Source: Colwellia sp. (lineage in GTDB: Bacteria > Pseudomonadota > Gammaproteobacteria > Enterobacterales > Alteromonadaceae). Taken from it: 58,888 bases of DNA. Within the stretch, counting starts at the first letter, position 1, and the number at the start of each line of letters is the position of its first letter. The DNA lies in contig JAPHTO010000076.1 of NCBI GenBank assembly GCA_026196955.1, positions 1 through 58,888 of the forward strand, given 5' to 3'. Below are positions 15,535-24,377 of this stretch, in pieces. The notes under the pieces were generated by a model that worked only from the letters and a program-made list of their open reading frames with translations, made no database searches and had not been told where the DNA came from. The translations under genes were made by a program, and so were the position numbers.

Positions 15535-16539
15535 CTACGGGCGAGGAATAAAGCCAACCGCGTCATAGACTGAAGTTAATACTTTACTTGCTCGTGCAGA
15601 CGCTTTTTCAGCACCATTTTTCATCACTTGCTCAAGAAAAGCATGATCTTCACGGTATTGATGGTACTTAGTTTGTATCGGCTCTAACATGGCAACAACA
15701 GCGTCAGCAACATCACCTTTTAAATGACCATACATTTTATCTTCATAGTCTGGCACCAAGCTTTCGACAGACTTACCTGTAGCACATGACAGCAAAGATA
15801 ACAGATTAGATACACCCGGCTTTTCTTCAAGGTTATAGTAAATATTGGCTTGTTCATCTGAATCAGTCACCGCACGTTTGATCTTCTTGGCAATTTTTTT
15901 AGGCTCTTCTAATAAGCCAATAAAGTTACCGGGATTAGTATCTGATTTTGACATTTTTTTCGTTGGCTCAAGTAAACTCATTACTCGTGCACCATGCTGT
16001 GGAATAAATGGATCAGGCACAGTAAAAATATCACCATATAAGTTGTTAAAACGCGTGGCAATATCACGAGACAATTCTAAATGCTGCTTTTGATCATCAC
16101 CCACAGGCACGCTGTCTGCGCGGTATAACAAAATATCTGCCGCCATTAATACTGGATAGGTAAATAAGCCAGAATTCATATTAGCTTCTGATTTTTGTGA
16201 CTTATCTTTATATTGTGTCATGCGGTTAAGCTCCCCCATCTGGGTATAACAATTTAAAACCCAACTTAACTGTGCATGCTCTGGCACATGAGACTGAATA
16301 AAAATAGTACTTTGCTCTGGATCTACACCACAAGCAAGATAAAGGGCTAAACCATCTAGCGTCGCTTTACGTAAATCTTCCGCTTTAGGACGAACGGTAA
16401 TGGCATGCTGATCCACCAGCATGTAATAACATTCATGGCTAGATTGCATACTAACCCATTGCTTTAATGCGCCTAAATAGTTACCAATGGTTAATTCGCC
16501 TGATGGCTGACAGCCACTTAATACAATAGGTTTACTCAT
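15535..16539 (-). CDS. trpS: Tryptophan--tRNA ligase
   Basis: A 334-residue class I aminoacyl-tRNA synthetase, the usual length for bacterial TrpRS. The HIGH-type signature is [12 protein letters not shown] (residues 12-23) and the KMSKS loop is at 195-199. The segments DQHAITVR and [19 protein letters not shown] are also typical. AAAGGAAAG precedes the ATG. It lies downstream of rpe with a 72-base gap, as in the dam-rpe-gph-trpS group of enterics, but gph is absent here. Confidence 0.97.
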   Translation of the reverse strand: MSKPIVLSGCQPSGELTIGNYLGALKQWVSMQSSHECYYMLVDQHAITVRPKAEDLRKATLDGLALYLACGVDPEQSTIFIQSHVPEHAQLSWVLNCYTQMGELNRMTQYKDKSQKSEANMNSGLFTYPVLMAADILLYRADSVPVGDDQKQHLELSRDIATRFNNLYGDIFTVPDPFIPQHGARVMSLLEPTKKMSKSDTNPGNFIGLLEEPKKIAKKIKRAVTDSDEQANIYYNLEEKPGVSNLLSLLSCATGKSVESLVPDYEDKMYGHLKGDVADAVVAMLEPIQTKYHQYREDHAFLEQVMKNGAEKASARASKVLTSVYDAVGFIPRP

Positions 16540-16611
16540 AACTTTCCTTTAAAACGATATGTTTTATCTTAATCTTTTTGATTTAAATACTACTTTTGAT
16601 GGGGCTTGGCT

Positions 16612-17280
16612 CTATACTTTTGCAAGCTCTGCGCGCATTTCATCTATAGCAACTTTGTAATCAGTTTGTGAAAATATTGCCGAGCCAGCAACAAACATGT
16701 CTGCGCCTGCTGCAGCTATTTCAGCAATATTATTCGCCTTAACGCCGCCATCAACTTCTAAACGAATATCACGGCCACTTTGCTTAATTTTCTCTTTGAC
16801 TAAACGTAATTTATCTAGCGTAGTTGGAATGAAAGATTGTCCACCAAACCCTGGGTTCACTGACATCAATAAAATCACGTCTAATTTATCCATAACAAAG
16901 TCTAAACAGTGTAAAGGTGTTGCTGGGTTTAGCACCAACCCGGCTTTACAACCATGATCTTTAATCAATTGTAAGGTGCGATCAACGTGATCACTGCCCT
17001 CAGGGTGAAAAGTGATAATATCAGCTCCCGCATTAGCAAACTCAGGGATAAGGCTATCCACTGGTTTTACCATAAGATGGACATCAATGGGCGCGGTAAT
17101 ACCGTAATCACGCAAAGATTTACACACCATAGGACCAAACGTGAGGTTAGGGACAAAATGATTATCCATAACATCAAAATGCACGACATCAGCGCCAGCA
17201 GCTAAAACCTTTGCGACATCATCGCCTAAGCGAGCAAAATCAGCGGATAAAATAGAAGGGGCAATTAAATAAGAAGACAT
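16612..17280 (-). CDS. rpe: Ribulose-phosphate 3-epimerase
   Basis: A 222-residue TIM-barrel enzyme that interconverts ribulose 5-phosphate and xylulose 5-phosphate in the pentose phosphate pathway. Motifs are [17 protein letters not shown], the metal-binding [17 protein letters not shown] segment, HLMV and [18 protein letters not shown] and the phosphate site FVAGSAIF. The ATG at 17280 aligns with the start of the family, while the frame also extends upstream; ATG 17283 would add one Met. It is followed directly by trpS and is probably cotranscribed with it. Confidence 0.96.
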   Translation of the reverse strand: MSSYLIAPSILSADFARLGDDVAKVLAAGADVVHFDVMDNHFVPNLTFGPMVCKSLRDYGITAPIDVHLMVKPVDSLIPEFANAGADIITFHPEGSDHVDRTLQLIKDHGCKAGLVLNPATPLHCLDFVMDKLDVILLMSVNPGFGGQSFIPTTLDKLRLVKEKIKQSGRDIRLEVDGGVKANNIAEIAAAGADMFVAGSAIFSQTDYKVAIDEMRAELAKV

Positions 17281-17283
17281 CAT

Positions 17284-17813
17284 TTTTGCTCTATAAAAAA
17301 ATATGCGCGTATTATACCCAAGACAAGTATAATTGCGAACTTCGCTGTGATAAATACAGCACATATCAAGTCTAGTTAGATATTTTCCACTCAGTAAGAG
17401 GATCTAGGCTTAGAGTCAATACACTCTCTAATAAGCAGTATGCATGCAGTGCCCTTATCAAAATACGTATCGCAGCATATATACCTTTTAAACTCCTCCT
17501 TTAGTAGAACATTAGACACTAAACCACCACAATTCTTGCTTGTTCACTGCTTGTTAAGACACAGCTCTGATTTAAGAAAAAACTCAATATAATTGCTATT
17601 ATGTTAATTGCACTTACTTTGCACAAACAGACTTTTATCGCACCAAACTAGCGCAATCATGATAATGCAAATATTGTTAGGAACATTAAAGCAATCATAT
17701 AACTATTTGTTTAAAAAGGAGTAATACAACAACAAAACTAAGTTTTCACTCAGGCACCATCTTTGCTATATGAATATTAGATTTAAAACTTATAAAACAT
17801 TAAAGAGAGTAAC
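17284..17813. other. Long divergent control region between rpe and the TorF porin gene
   Basis: These 530 bases contain the rpe promoter region at the left and a sigma-54 promoter for the porin gene at 17752-17767. Between them, around 17610-17680, are TGCAC and GCAC elements (for example TTGCACTTACTTTGCACAA) that could be activator sites, though no clean NtrC palindrome is visible. I see no small gene. Confidence 0.5.
17752..17767 (+). promoter_or_regulatory. Sigma-54 (RpoN) promoter
   Basis: AGGCACCATCTTTGCT matches the -24/-12 consensus TGGCAC-N5-TTGCW in all but the first base, with exactly 12 bases between the invariant GG and GC. The start point would fall near 17778, giving a ~36-base leader before the ATG at 17814. 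Confidence 0.75.
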
Positions 17814-18467
17814 ATGAAAAAATCACTATTAAGCATCGCACTTACTTCAGCTCTAGCAACATCGGCATTTGTTTCAACCCAAGCTTCTGCCGTAGAAGGG
17901 CTTAGTGCTAATGCAGCCGTTGTTTCACAATATTTTTTCCGTGGTATAGCACAAACTACTACGGCTTCAGCAAGTGCTGGTGTTGATTATGAAGTTGGAA
18001 ACTTCTCAGTAGGCACTTGGGCTGCTGACGTACAAGATGGTATCGAAATTGACTTTTATGGTGCCTACGGAAATGAACTAGAAAATGGCTTAGGTTATAG
18101 TCTTGGTTTTACCTCTTACCAATACACAGGTGATTTCGACTCAGCCTACAATGAAGTAAACCTAGGTTTGTCATACGATTTTCTTTCTGTTTCATATAAC
18201 ATTGGCCAACATGATGAAGATGCAGGCTTAGGCATTGATGAATCCGACTATGATTTTCTATCGTTAACTGCTGAATATGAAGGTTTTTATGCTACCTACG
18301 GAACGTGGGGTAAAGATTTTGATGGCGACTATGTGGAAGTAGGTTACGGCGCAGAAGTTTCAGGTTTTGATTTAGGTGTGGCTTTAATTGTTAACTCGAA
18401 AGAGTTAGACGTAGAAACCGCTGAAGGCGATGAAACATTAGTGTTCAGTATCAGCAAATCATTTTAA
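17814..18467 (+). CDS. TorF-family putative outer-membrane porin (Gcw_chp family)
   Basis: A 217-residue protein with signal peptide ending Thr-Gln-Ala-Ser-Ala. The mature part begins LSANAAVVSQYFFRGIAQT, the signature of the TIGR02001/TorF family, and continues as alternating beta strands rich in Tyr, Asp and Gly, ending in FSISKSF. This is a small outer-membrane beta-barrel; a transport role is proposed for the family but the solute is unknown. GAGAG lies just before the ATG. A near-perfect sigma-54 promoter lies upstream, which fits the frequent association of this family with nitrogen-regulated genes such as glnK-amtB, although those genes are not in the window. Confidence 0.88.
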   Translation: MKKSLLSIALTSALATSAFVSTQASAVEGLSANAAVVSQYFFRGIAQTTTASASAGVDYEVGNFSVGTWAADVQDGIEIDFYGAYGNELENGLGYSLGFTSYQYTGDFDSAYNEVNLGLSYDFLSVSYNIGQHDEDAGLGIDESDYDFLSLTAEYEGFYATYGTWGKDFDGDYVEVGYGAEVSGFDLGVALIVNSKELDVETAEGDETLVFSISKSF

Positions 18468-18491
18468 TGGTTTAAAAGATAAATGACACTT

Positions 18492-18528
18492 GAGTGTTAA
18501 TTGTTTACACTATCGGCAATTAACACTC
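18492..18528 (+). terminator. Hairpin after the TorF gene
   Basis: GAGTGTTAATTG (18492-18503) pairs perfectly with CAATTAACACTC (18517-18528) across a 13-base loop, 24 bases past the stop. There is no long T run after it, so it may only partly stop transcription before the next small genes. Confidence 0.6.
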
Positions 18529-18560
18529 ATTCATTGTGCTTGAACTAAATGGAGCTTCAC

Positions 18561-18845
18561 ATGTCAAAATGGATTATGACAAAATTTAAGACTTTCACGC
18601 TAGCATTCACCCTCACTCTAGCTGTTTCTATTAATTTCAGTGCTCACACGTTTAACAATCAAGCTGATTTATTAAAATCGTGTATGGCTGTTGAATCAAA
18701 CCTGCCAACAAACCATAGCCGCCACCCATGTAGCGCTGCTTATATGCAAAATAAAAGTTGGCTGTCTTGGCTTTCCAACGATAAAAAATCTGCACACCTG
18801 CATTTTTTGGATTTAGTTGAGCTTTTACATTATAGTGTCCATTAA
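18561..18845 (+). CDS. Small exported hypothetical protein
   Basis: A 94-residue protein I do not recognise. The ATG at 18561 has GGAG 6 bases upstream and begins a plausible signal peptide (KFKTFTLAFTLTLAVSINFSAHT). The mature part is ~65 residues with two cysteines (SCMAVES and HPCSAAY) that could pair in the periplasm, a CMAVESN segment and a His-rich end. It is followed after 35 bases by a DUF2970 gene in the same direction. The good start site and export signal support it as a real gene; no function is offered. Confidence 0.65.
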   Translation: MSKWIMTKFKTFTLAFTLTLAVSINFSAHTFNNQADLLKSCMAVESNLPTNHSRHPCSAAYMQNKSWLSWLSNDKKSAHLHFLDLVELLHYSVH

Positions 18846-18880
18846 ATATTCCTATCGAATAAAAAGCAAACGGGCGCTTA

Positions 18881-19081
18881 ATGAGTAATAATTCACCTTC
18901 GCTTAAAGAAACTTTTAAAAGTGTTGCCGCGGCTTTTTTTGGCGTTCAAAGTAATAAAAATCGAGAAAAAGATTTTAGCCAAGGAAAAATAAGTCACTTT
19001 ATTCTGGTAGGTATAGTCTGTGTAGCAATATTTATTATCGCCCTAATTGCCGTGGTAACATTGGTGATGCCAACCCATTAA
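18881..19081 (+). CDS. DUF2970 family small membrane protein
   Basis: A 66-residue protein. The first ~45 residues include the family hallmark SVAAAFFGVQSNKNREKDFSQG, and the rest is one transmembrane helix (FILVGIVCVAIFIIALIAVVTLV). DUF2970 proteins are short single-span inner-membrane proteins common in gamma- and betaproteobacteria, with no known job. It lies between a small exported protein and a radical SAM gene in the same direction with short gaps, so the three may be cotranscribed. Confidence 0.88.
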   Translation: MSNNSPSLKETFKSVAAAFFGVQSNKNREKDFSQGKISHFILVGIVCVAIFIIALIAVVTLVMPTH

Positions 19082-19126
19082 CCCCCATATCTCACCTCGA
19101 TTTCACCTCAGCTAAGTAGAAAAATT

Positions 19127-20029
19127 ATGTATCCTCTAAACTATATTGAACCCGTATTTCGCCCGCCAAGTGAGTGGAAGAGCCTAATATTACAAGTGAC
19201 TAATGGCTGCTCATGGAATAAGTGTACCTTTTGCGATATGTACACGAGTGACAGTAAAAAATTCAAACCAAAGAAAATCGACCAAATTGAGCAAGAAATT
19301 GTTGAGGTCGCTAAATCTGGCATAGTAACAAAGCGTGTATTTCTGGCTGATGGTGACGCTATGATGCTGCCATTTAAACGGTTAAAAGAAATTCTAACCT
19401 TAATAAAACTGCACTTACCACAAGTCAGTAGAGTATCGAGTTATTGTTTACCTCGAAACCTTGGTAATAAAACCGTAGAGCAACTTGCTGAATTACGCGC
19501 TTTAGGTCTTGCACTCATGTATGTTGGTTGCGAGAGTGGTGATGACGAAGTGCTAGCGCTCGTTGAGAAAGGTGAAACGTATCAAAGTTCATTAATTGCC
19601 TTAAACAAAATAAAGCAATCAGGCATGAAAAGTTCGGTGATGATTTTAAATGGTCTGGGTGGGCCTGAATTATCTCGTCAACATGCTATTAATTCAGCCA
19701 AGTTGATGAATGAAGCGCAACCTAACTATTTATCAACACTCGTGGTTAGCTTTCCACTTGGTGAGCAACGTTTCGCAGAAAAGTTTGCGCAGGCATCATT
19801 ACAGCCTTATCGCCAATTAACTCAGCAAGAGTTATTTACTGAAATGGAAGTTTTATTATCTGAGTTAGCGTTAGATAAAACTATTTTCCGCTCAGATCAT
19901 GCTTCAAATTATTTAGTACTTAAAGGGGTTTTAGGCCATGATAAAGAAGCACTGCTAACTCAAGTAAGGCTAGCATTAAAGCAACCCAATGAAGCTAATT
20001 TAAGGCAAGAATGGCAACGAGGCCTGTAA
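19127..20029 (+). CDS. Radical SAM protein with CX4CX2C cluster motif
   Basis: A 300-residue protein. The iron-sulphur site is in NGCSWNKCTFCDMY (Cys28, Cys33, Cys36), which is CX4CX2C rather than the usual CX3CX2C; the last Cys followed by an aromatic two residues later is typical. Further radical SAM features are FLADGDAMMLPF (strand 2, near residue 68), SSYCLPRNL, and GLALMYVGCESGDDEVL, which resembles the SAM-binding GxE region. A C-terminal ~70 residues lack extra Cys, so no second cluster is expected. The family is the COG1032-like group without a known reaction. It converges on dam across a 48-base gap. Confidence 0.85.
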   Translation: MYPLNYIEPVFRPPSEWKSLILQVTNGCSWNKCTFCDMYTSDSKKFKPKKIDQIEQEIVEVAKSGIVTKRVFLADGDAMMLPFKRLKEILTLIKLHLPQVSRVSSYCLPRNLGNKTVEQLAELRALGLALMYVGCESGDDEVLALVEKGETYQSSLIALNKIKQSGMKSSVMILNGLGGPELSRQHAINSAKLMNEAQPNYLSTLVVSFPLGEQRFAEKFAQASLQPYRQLTQQELFTEMEVLLSELALDKTIFRSDHASNYLVLKGVLGHDKEALLTQVRLALKQPNEANLRQEWQRGL

Positions 20030-20077
20030 AGCTCGTCCATATTACCTTTAACGTAAAATCGGCAAGTTAATCAAAAA

Positions 20078-20914
20078 TTACTTGTAAAGCGCTAATACTT
20101 CTTCCACCTTGATTCGACCTTTGCCTTTTTGACTTATTGTTCGCCTTACCTGAAAGAACTTCTGCTCAGTTGCGTCTTTATATAATTTTTTTGTAAAGTC
20201 GACATAATGATTCGATATCAATGTTGGGATATTCTTACTTTTCGCTATTTCAGCACAAGCAACTAAACGCTGCTGATCTTCATCGGTAAATGAATTTCCA
20301 GCATAAGCAGTAAAGTTTGATGTTGGGTTTATTGGTGAATAAGGGGGATCACAATAAACAACATCATCAGCTTTGAGCTGAGAAAAGGCAGTTTCAAAGT
20401 CACCTTGAATAAAGGTCGCTTTTTGGGCTTTCTCAGAAAAACTCTTTAGTTCATCCTTTGGAAAGTATGGGTGCTTATACCTGCCAAAAGGAACATTATA
20501 ACCGCCACTTTTGTTGTAACGGCACAAACCGTTATAGCCATGCCGATTTAAATAGAGGAATAACAACGAGCGTTCATATGGATCTGTAGACTGATTAAAC
20601 TGACTGCGAATTTCGTAATACTTCTCCGGCTGGTTATGATCGCCATTGAAGTACTTTTCCGCATCAGAAATAAACGCTGTTGGTTGATTTTTAATGATAT
20701 TAAATAAGGCAATGAGATCTTTGTTCATATCTACCAAGAGATATTCGTCAAAGTCTAAATTAAGGAAAACAGACCCACCACCCACAAAAGGCTCAACTAG
20801 CCTTTTTTTACCTTTTATTGGCAATAGGCTAGCAATCTCACTGACAACTTTTTTTTTCCCACCAGCCCATTTTAAGGCAGATCGCATACCGGCTTGTGAT
20901 TGGGCTTTAGTCAC
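20078..20914 (-). CDS. dam: DNA adenine methylase (GATC)
   Basis: A 278-residue N6-adenine methyltransferase that modifies GATC sites in mismatch repair and replication control. It has LKWAGGKKKVV near the start (residues 14-24), the SAM motif EPFVGGGSVF (41-50), HGYNGLCRYN near 125 and the catalytic DPPY at 189-192, in the alpha-group order. The start is GTG at 20914, with AGG 7 bases upstream, and length matches E. coli Dam (278). It follows damX with a 213-base gap and is the last gene of the aro-dam group; its usual neighbours rpe and trpS lie 2.8 kb further on, past inserted genes. Confidence 0.96.
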   Translation of the reverse strand: MTKAQSQAGMRSALKWAGGKKKVVSEIASLLPIKGKKRLVEPFVGGGSVFLNLDFDEYLLVDMNKDLIALFNIIKNQPTAFISDAEKYFNGDHNQPEKYYEIRSQFNQSTDPYERSLLFLYLNRHGYNGLCRYNKSGGYNVPFGRYKHPYFPKDELKSFSEKAQKATFIQGDFETAFSQLKADDVVYCDPPYSPINPTSNFTAYAGNSFTDEDQQRLVACAEIAKSKNIPTLISNHYVDFTKKLYKDATEQKFFQVRRTISQKGKGRIKVEEVLALYK

Positions 20915-21127
20915 AAAAAAACCTATAAATTATTAGTAGCTAAAGCTATCTTGACTATTTGTTGAGGAGTAGATGATATATTAGTTTTCAACGTATTGAA
21001 AAACATAAATGCGTAGGAATCAAATTTCATCAAAAAAGTATCGCTATAGTTAAAAGTCACGCTATTTCTTGCGTAAATTTAACAGAATAATCAACGCATA
21101 TAAACTGAAATGCGATTGTAGCTTGAA

Positions 21128-22501
21128 TTACAAATTAACGGTATTTATTTCACCCTTAATTGTTGAAACTGACTTCAAAAATGAACCTCGGCTTTTTATT
21201 GACTGTGGCAACGCATTCAATGCCGCCATAGCTTGCGCTTTGTCGCTATAAATTTGCGAGGTTAAGACAATAAACTGCTGTGCATTTAGATTTTTCTGAT
21301 AACTATAATAGTCCAGGCTCTCGTTTTGCTTAATAAATTGACTCAGCACAGTTAAGTCTGAAAACCCAGCTATTTGCACAACATAACCCTGCTCAGCACC
21401 TAAATAGTATTGCTCATTTAACGCAATAGGCAAACGCGTTGGTTTAGTTGTACTCACGGCTTCTTCAATGGTATTAACGGGTCTTGACTCAGTTACTGTG
21501 TTTAAAGCGAGGTTATCAATACCTTCATCATCAATCACTGTAGGCTCAGTCAGTGCTAAGGCTTGTAGAATATCTGACATTTCAGCAGGCTTAACCTCAT
21601 CAGTTACCGTCAGCGACGTGTTATCTTGCTGATTTAACAAGGCTTCATAAATTTCATTTGTACTCGCTTGCTCAACTTGTGCTGTTTTAACAGTCTCTTT
21701 TTGTGGTGCCAATGTAAGAGGCTTTTCCACAACGTGACTCGCAGGCAAAGTAGCTAAACTAAAATTTTCATGCTTTGTTAGCACAAACCATGAGAGCAGC
21801 ATAATCGCAAGACAAGAAAAGATCAGCAGAGCTATTTTTCGCCAATCTCTACTTAACCACAGAGTCGTTTTGTTCGCCACGAATCGCGCATGCTCTAGAG
21901 CAATTACCTGACCGCTACTTGCCTCTATAATGCTAATTTTCTTATTAAAAATCGTTTTGTTTTGGGCAACATCTTGTGCTGCCTGTTCAGCTCCAAATAA
22001 AACAACATTAATTTTGTTCTGTGTTTTCTTGGCAACATCAACAAGCTGACAAAGCTCATATTTTACTTGTAATGACAAGGCTTGCGCATGCTCAATAACG
22101 ATAGTAATGGTATCATTACTTTGCTTGGCTAAACGAAAAAGACTTACTGCCAGTGATTGCTCTGGGTCAAATAAGGTGTTGGCAAACAGCTGTTCGATTA
22201 AACGGCAGCGCATTTGAATATCGTTGATTTTGTTTGATGCGGCTAGAAAAGCAACATTCACTTCTTGATTGCTATTTGTTTGACTTATATTAGCTAAGTA
22301 TTGGCGAGCTAGTTGGGAATAAACTGCAGTATTATCATCAACGACTAAGGTCATCTGTTTAGAAAATCGTTGAATATAATCGATGCGAGCAGTAACACTG
22401 ATAGCGGCTGCTGATTTAGAACCCGCGTTTTGACTCTCACTGCTATAAGGAACATTGTCGTTGGTATGATGGTGTATTTGTGTGTTTGCCTGTACAGACA
22501 T
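21128..22501 (-). CDS. damX: DamX-like cell-division protein with SPOR domain
   Basis: A 457-residue inner-membrane protein. The ATG at 22501 is chosen because AAGGG lies 6 bases upstream; the two codons before it begin with TTG. The N-terminal ~200 residues have an AAA/ExeA-like look (VDYIQRFSKQMTLVVDDNTAVYSQLARQYL), one transmembrane helix follows near residue 228 (KIALLIFSCLAIMLLSWFVL), then a low-complexity linker, and the last ~80 residues form a SPOR domain (GYVVQIAGFSDLTVLSQFIKQN) that binds denuded septal peptidoglycan. Position between aroB and dam is the conserved one, and 55 bases separate it from aroB. Confidence 0.88.
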   Translation of the reverse strand: MSVQANTQIHHHTNDNVPYSSESQNAGSKSAAAISVTARIDYIQRFSKQMTLVVDDNTAVYSQLARQYLANISQTNSNQEVNVAFLAASNKINDIQMRCRLIEQLFANTLFDPEQSLAVSLFRLAKQSNDTITIVIEHAQALSLQVKYELCQLVDVAKKTQNKINVVLFGAEQAAQDVAQNKTIFNKKISIIEASSGQVIALEHARFVANKTTLWLSRDWRKIALLIFSCLAIMLLSWFVLTKHENFSLATLPASHVVEKPLTLAPQKETVKTAQVEQASTNEIYEALLNQQDNTSLTVTDEVKPAEMSDILQALALTEPTVIDDEGIDNLALNTVTESRPVNTIEEAVSTTKPTRLPIALNEQYYLGAEQGYVVQIAGFSDLTVLSQFIKQNESLDYYSYQKNLNAQQFIVLTSQIYSDKAQAMAALNALPQSIKSRGSFLKSVSTIKGEINTVNL

Positions 22502-22556
22502 ATTCAACCCTTTCTATAATTTTTACTTCCTATTCACGCTGAGGAAGTAATAACAT

Positions 22557-23621
22557 CTATAGAATTTGCTGAAGCATCTCCACTGTCACATCATCACGAA
22601 TTTCTGACTGGCCAATACTGGTTGGTATAATAAAACGGAGTTTACCACCAATATTTTTTTTGTCCCGTCGCATATGACGAACAAAATCGTCTAAATCCAT
22701 GCTTTCTGGGGCTATCAAGGGTAAATCAAATGCTTTAATAAGTGACTCAATACGACAAAGTTCTGACACTTCGAGCAAATTCATTGCTACTGCTAATTTA
22801 GCAGCAAGTACCATGCCAGTGGCAACTGCTTCACCATGAAGCCAGTTTCCATAACCTTGCTCTGCTTCTATAGCGTGGCCAAAAGTGTGACCAAGATTTA
22901 GTAGCGCTCGAACCCCAGCTTCAGTTTCATCACTTGCAACAATATCGGCTTTACATTGACAGCACTTTTCAATCATTATCGAAAGAGTTTGCTTGTCACC
23001 AGACTTAATTTGGGCAATGTTATTCTCAAGCCAAACAAAGAAATCTTTATCACCTAAGATTCCGTACTTGATCACCTCTGCCATACCAGCATTAAACTCT
23101 CTGACTGGTAGTGTAGCTAGGCTGTTGATATCAATGATCACCGCTTTAGGTTGATAGAATGCCCCTATCATGTTTTTACCTAGAGGGTGGTTTACCGCAG
23201 TTTTTCCGCCTACAGATGAATCAACTTGTGACAATACTGTGGTCGGTATTTGGATAAAATCAATACCACGTTGATAGCAAGCCGCCGCAAAACCGGTGAT
23301 ATCGCCAATAACTCCACCACCTAAAGCAATTAAGGTTGTGTCTCTACCATGCTCATTTGCTAATAAATGTGACATGATATGCTCAAAATTGGCTAAACTT
23401 TTTTCAGCCTCACCATCAGGTAAAATAACTTCATCAAGACTAAATTGCGTTAACTTATCCTTAATTGCATCAAGATACAAAGGAGCAACAACATTATTAG
23501 TGACAATACAAACACGTTTACCACGGATATGTTTAGAGAACAGGTCTGCATCATTAAACAGACCTGAATCTATATAAATAGGGTAACTACGTGAGCCCAG
23601 TTCAAGCTGAAGAGTTGGCAT
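22557..23621 (-). CDS. aroB: 3-dehydroquinate synthase
   Basis: A 354-residue NAD-dependent enzyme of the shikimate pathway that converts DAHP to 3-dehydroquinate. Signature segments are [10 protein letters not shown], the nucleotide site [42 protein letters not shown] and the metal-binding [12 protein letters not shown]. Length is standard. It lies 32 bases downstream of aroK, as in most gammaproteobacteria, and shares that operon with damX. Confidence 0.97.
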   Translation of the reverse strand: MPTLQLELGSRSYPIYIDSGLFNDADLFSKHIRGKRVCIVTNNVVAPLYLDAIKDKLTQFSLDEVILPDGEAEKSLANFEHIMSHLLANEHGRDTTLIALGGGVIGDITGFAAACYQRGIDFIQIPTTVLSQVDSSVGGKTAVNHPLGKNMIGAFYQPKAVIIDINSLATLPVREFNAGMAEVIKYGILGDKDFFVWLENNIAQIKSGDKQTLSIMIEKCCQCKADIVASDETEAGVRALLNLGHTFGHAIEAEQGYGNWLHGEAVATGMVLAAKLAVAMNLLEVSELCRIESLIKAFDLPLIAPESMDLDDFVRHMRRDKKNIGGKLRFIIPTSIGQSEIRDDVTVEMLQQIL

Positions 23622-23653
23622 TAGTGATCACTGCTTAGTAGGAGAAAAGAAAG

Positions 23654-24172
23654 TTAAAAGTCTAAACGCTCAATAATTTTATGAGCAACAACTTTAGCGC
23701 TTTGATCATCAGTTTTGATGACAACATCAGCGATTTCTTCATAGAGTGGGTTACGTTCGACAGCTAAATTTTCTAGTACCGTGCGTGGCTCTTCTTTAGT
23801 TTGCAATAAAGGACGACGACGATCACGTTGTGTACGCGCTACTTGCTTGTCTATAGTGGTTTCTAAATATACAACGATGCCACGTGCAGATAAACGATTA
23901 CGAACTTGATCACTAATAACAGAGCCACCGCCTGTAGCTAAAACAATACCCTGTCTTTCGCTCAAGTCTTCTATAACAGTTTCTTCTCTTTTACGAAAAC
24001 CTTCTTCGCCTTCAAGATCAAAAACCCAAGCGATATCGGCTCCTGTACGACGTTCTATTTCTTGATCAGAATCGAAAAACTCAAGATGAAGCCTGTCAGC
24101 AAGCTCTCGACCAATAGTACTTTTACCAGCGCCCATAGGGCCAACTAGAAAGATATTTCTTTTTTCTGCCAT
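23654..24172 (-). CDS. aroK: Shikimate kinase
   Basis: A 172-residue P-loop kinase that phosphorylates shikimate. The Walker A motif is GPMGAGKST at residues 11-19, followed by [37 protein letters not shown] and the lid region RDRRRPLL. It is the first gene of the aroK-aroB-damX group. The 205 bases upstream separate it from the stop codon of pilQ and could hold its own promoter. Confidence 0.97.
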   Translation of the reverse strand: MAEKRNIFLVGPMGAGKSTIGRELADRLHLEFFDSDQEIERRTGADIAWVFDLEGEEGFRKREETVIEDLSERQGIVLATGGGSVISDQVRNRLSARGIVVYLETTIDKQVARTQRDRRRPLLQTKEEPRTVLENLAVERNPLYEEIADVVIKTDDQSAKVVAHKIIERLDF

Positions 24173-24377
24173 TAGATTTACTTAATACTCGTTTGTTACG
24201 GGTCATATCGAAAGGGCTATTTACAGCGAACTGTTAATTGCTCTTTGACGTTAAAGAGGTCTCCCTCGGGAATTTCAAGGGCGTAATTATCGCAATTGTT
24301 GGGGTAAGATTGCAAGCAACATTGTTAGTAAGCCAGACAAAAATCTAACTTACTAACGCTAATATGGATATTTGAAG

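Noticed and set aside
17610-17680. NtrC enhancer site upstream of the sigma-54 promoter
   Set aside because: TGCAC elements occur but in direct, not palindromic, order, and no GCACYA-N5-TGGTGC match was found.
20985-21002. Small palindrome TTTTCAACGTATTGAAAA between damX and dam
   Set aside because: A 7-bp stem of mostly A/T is common by chance in such AT-rich sequence and has no evident role.
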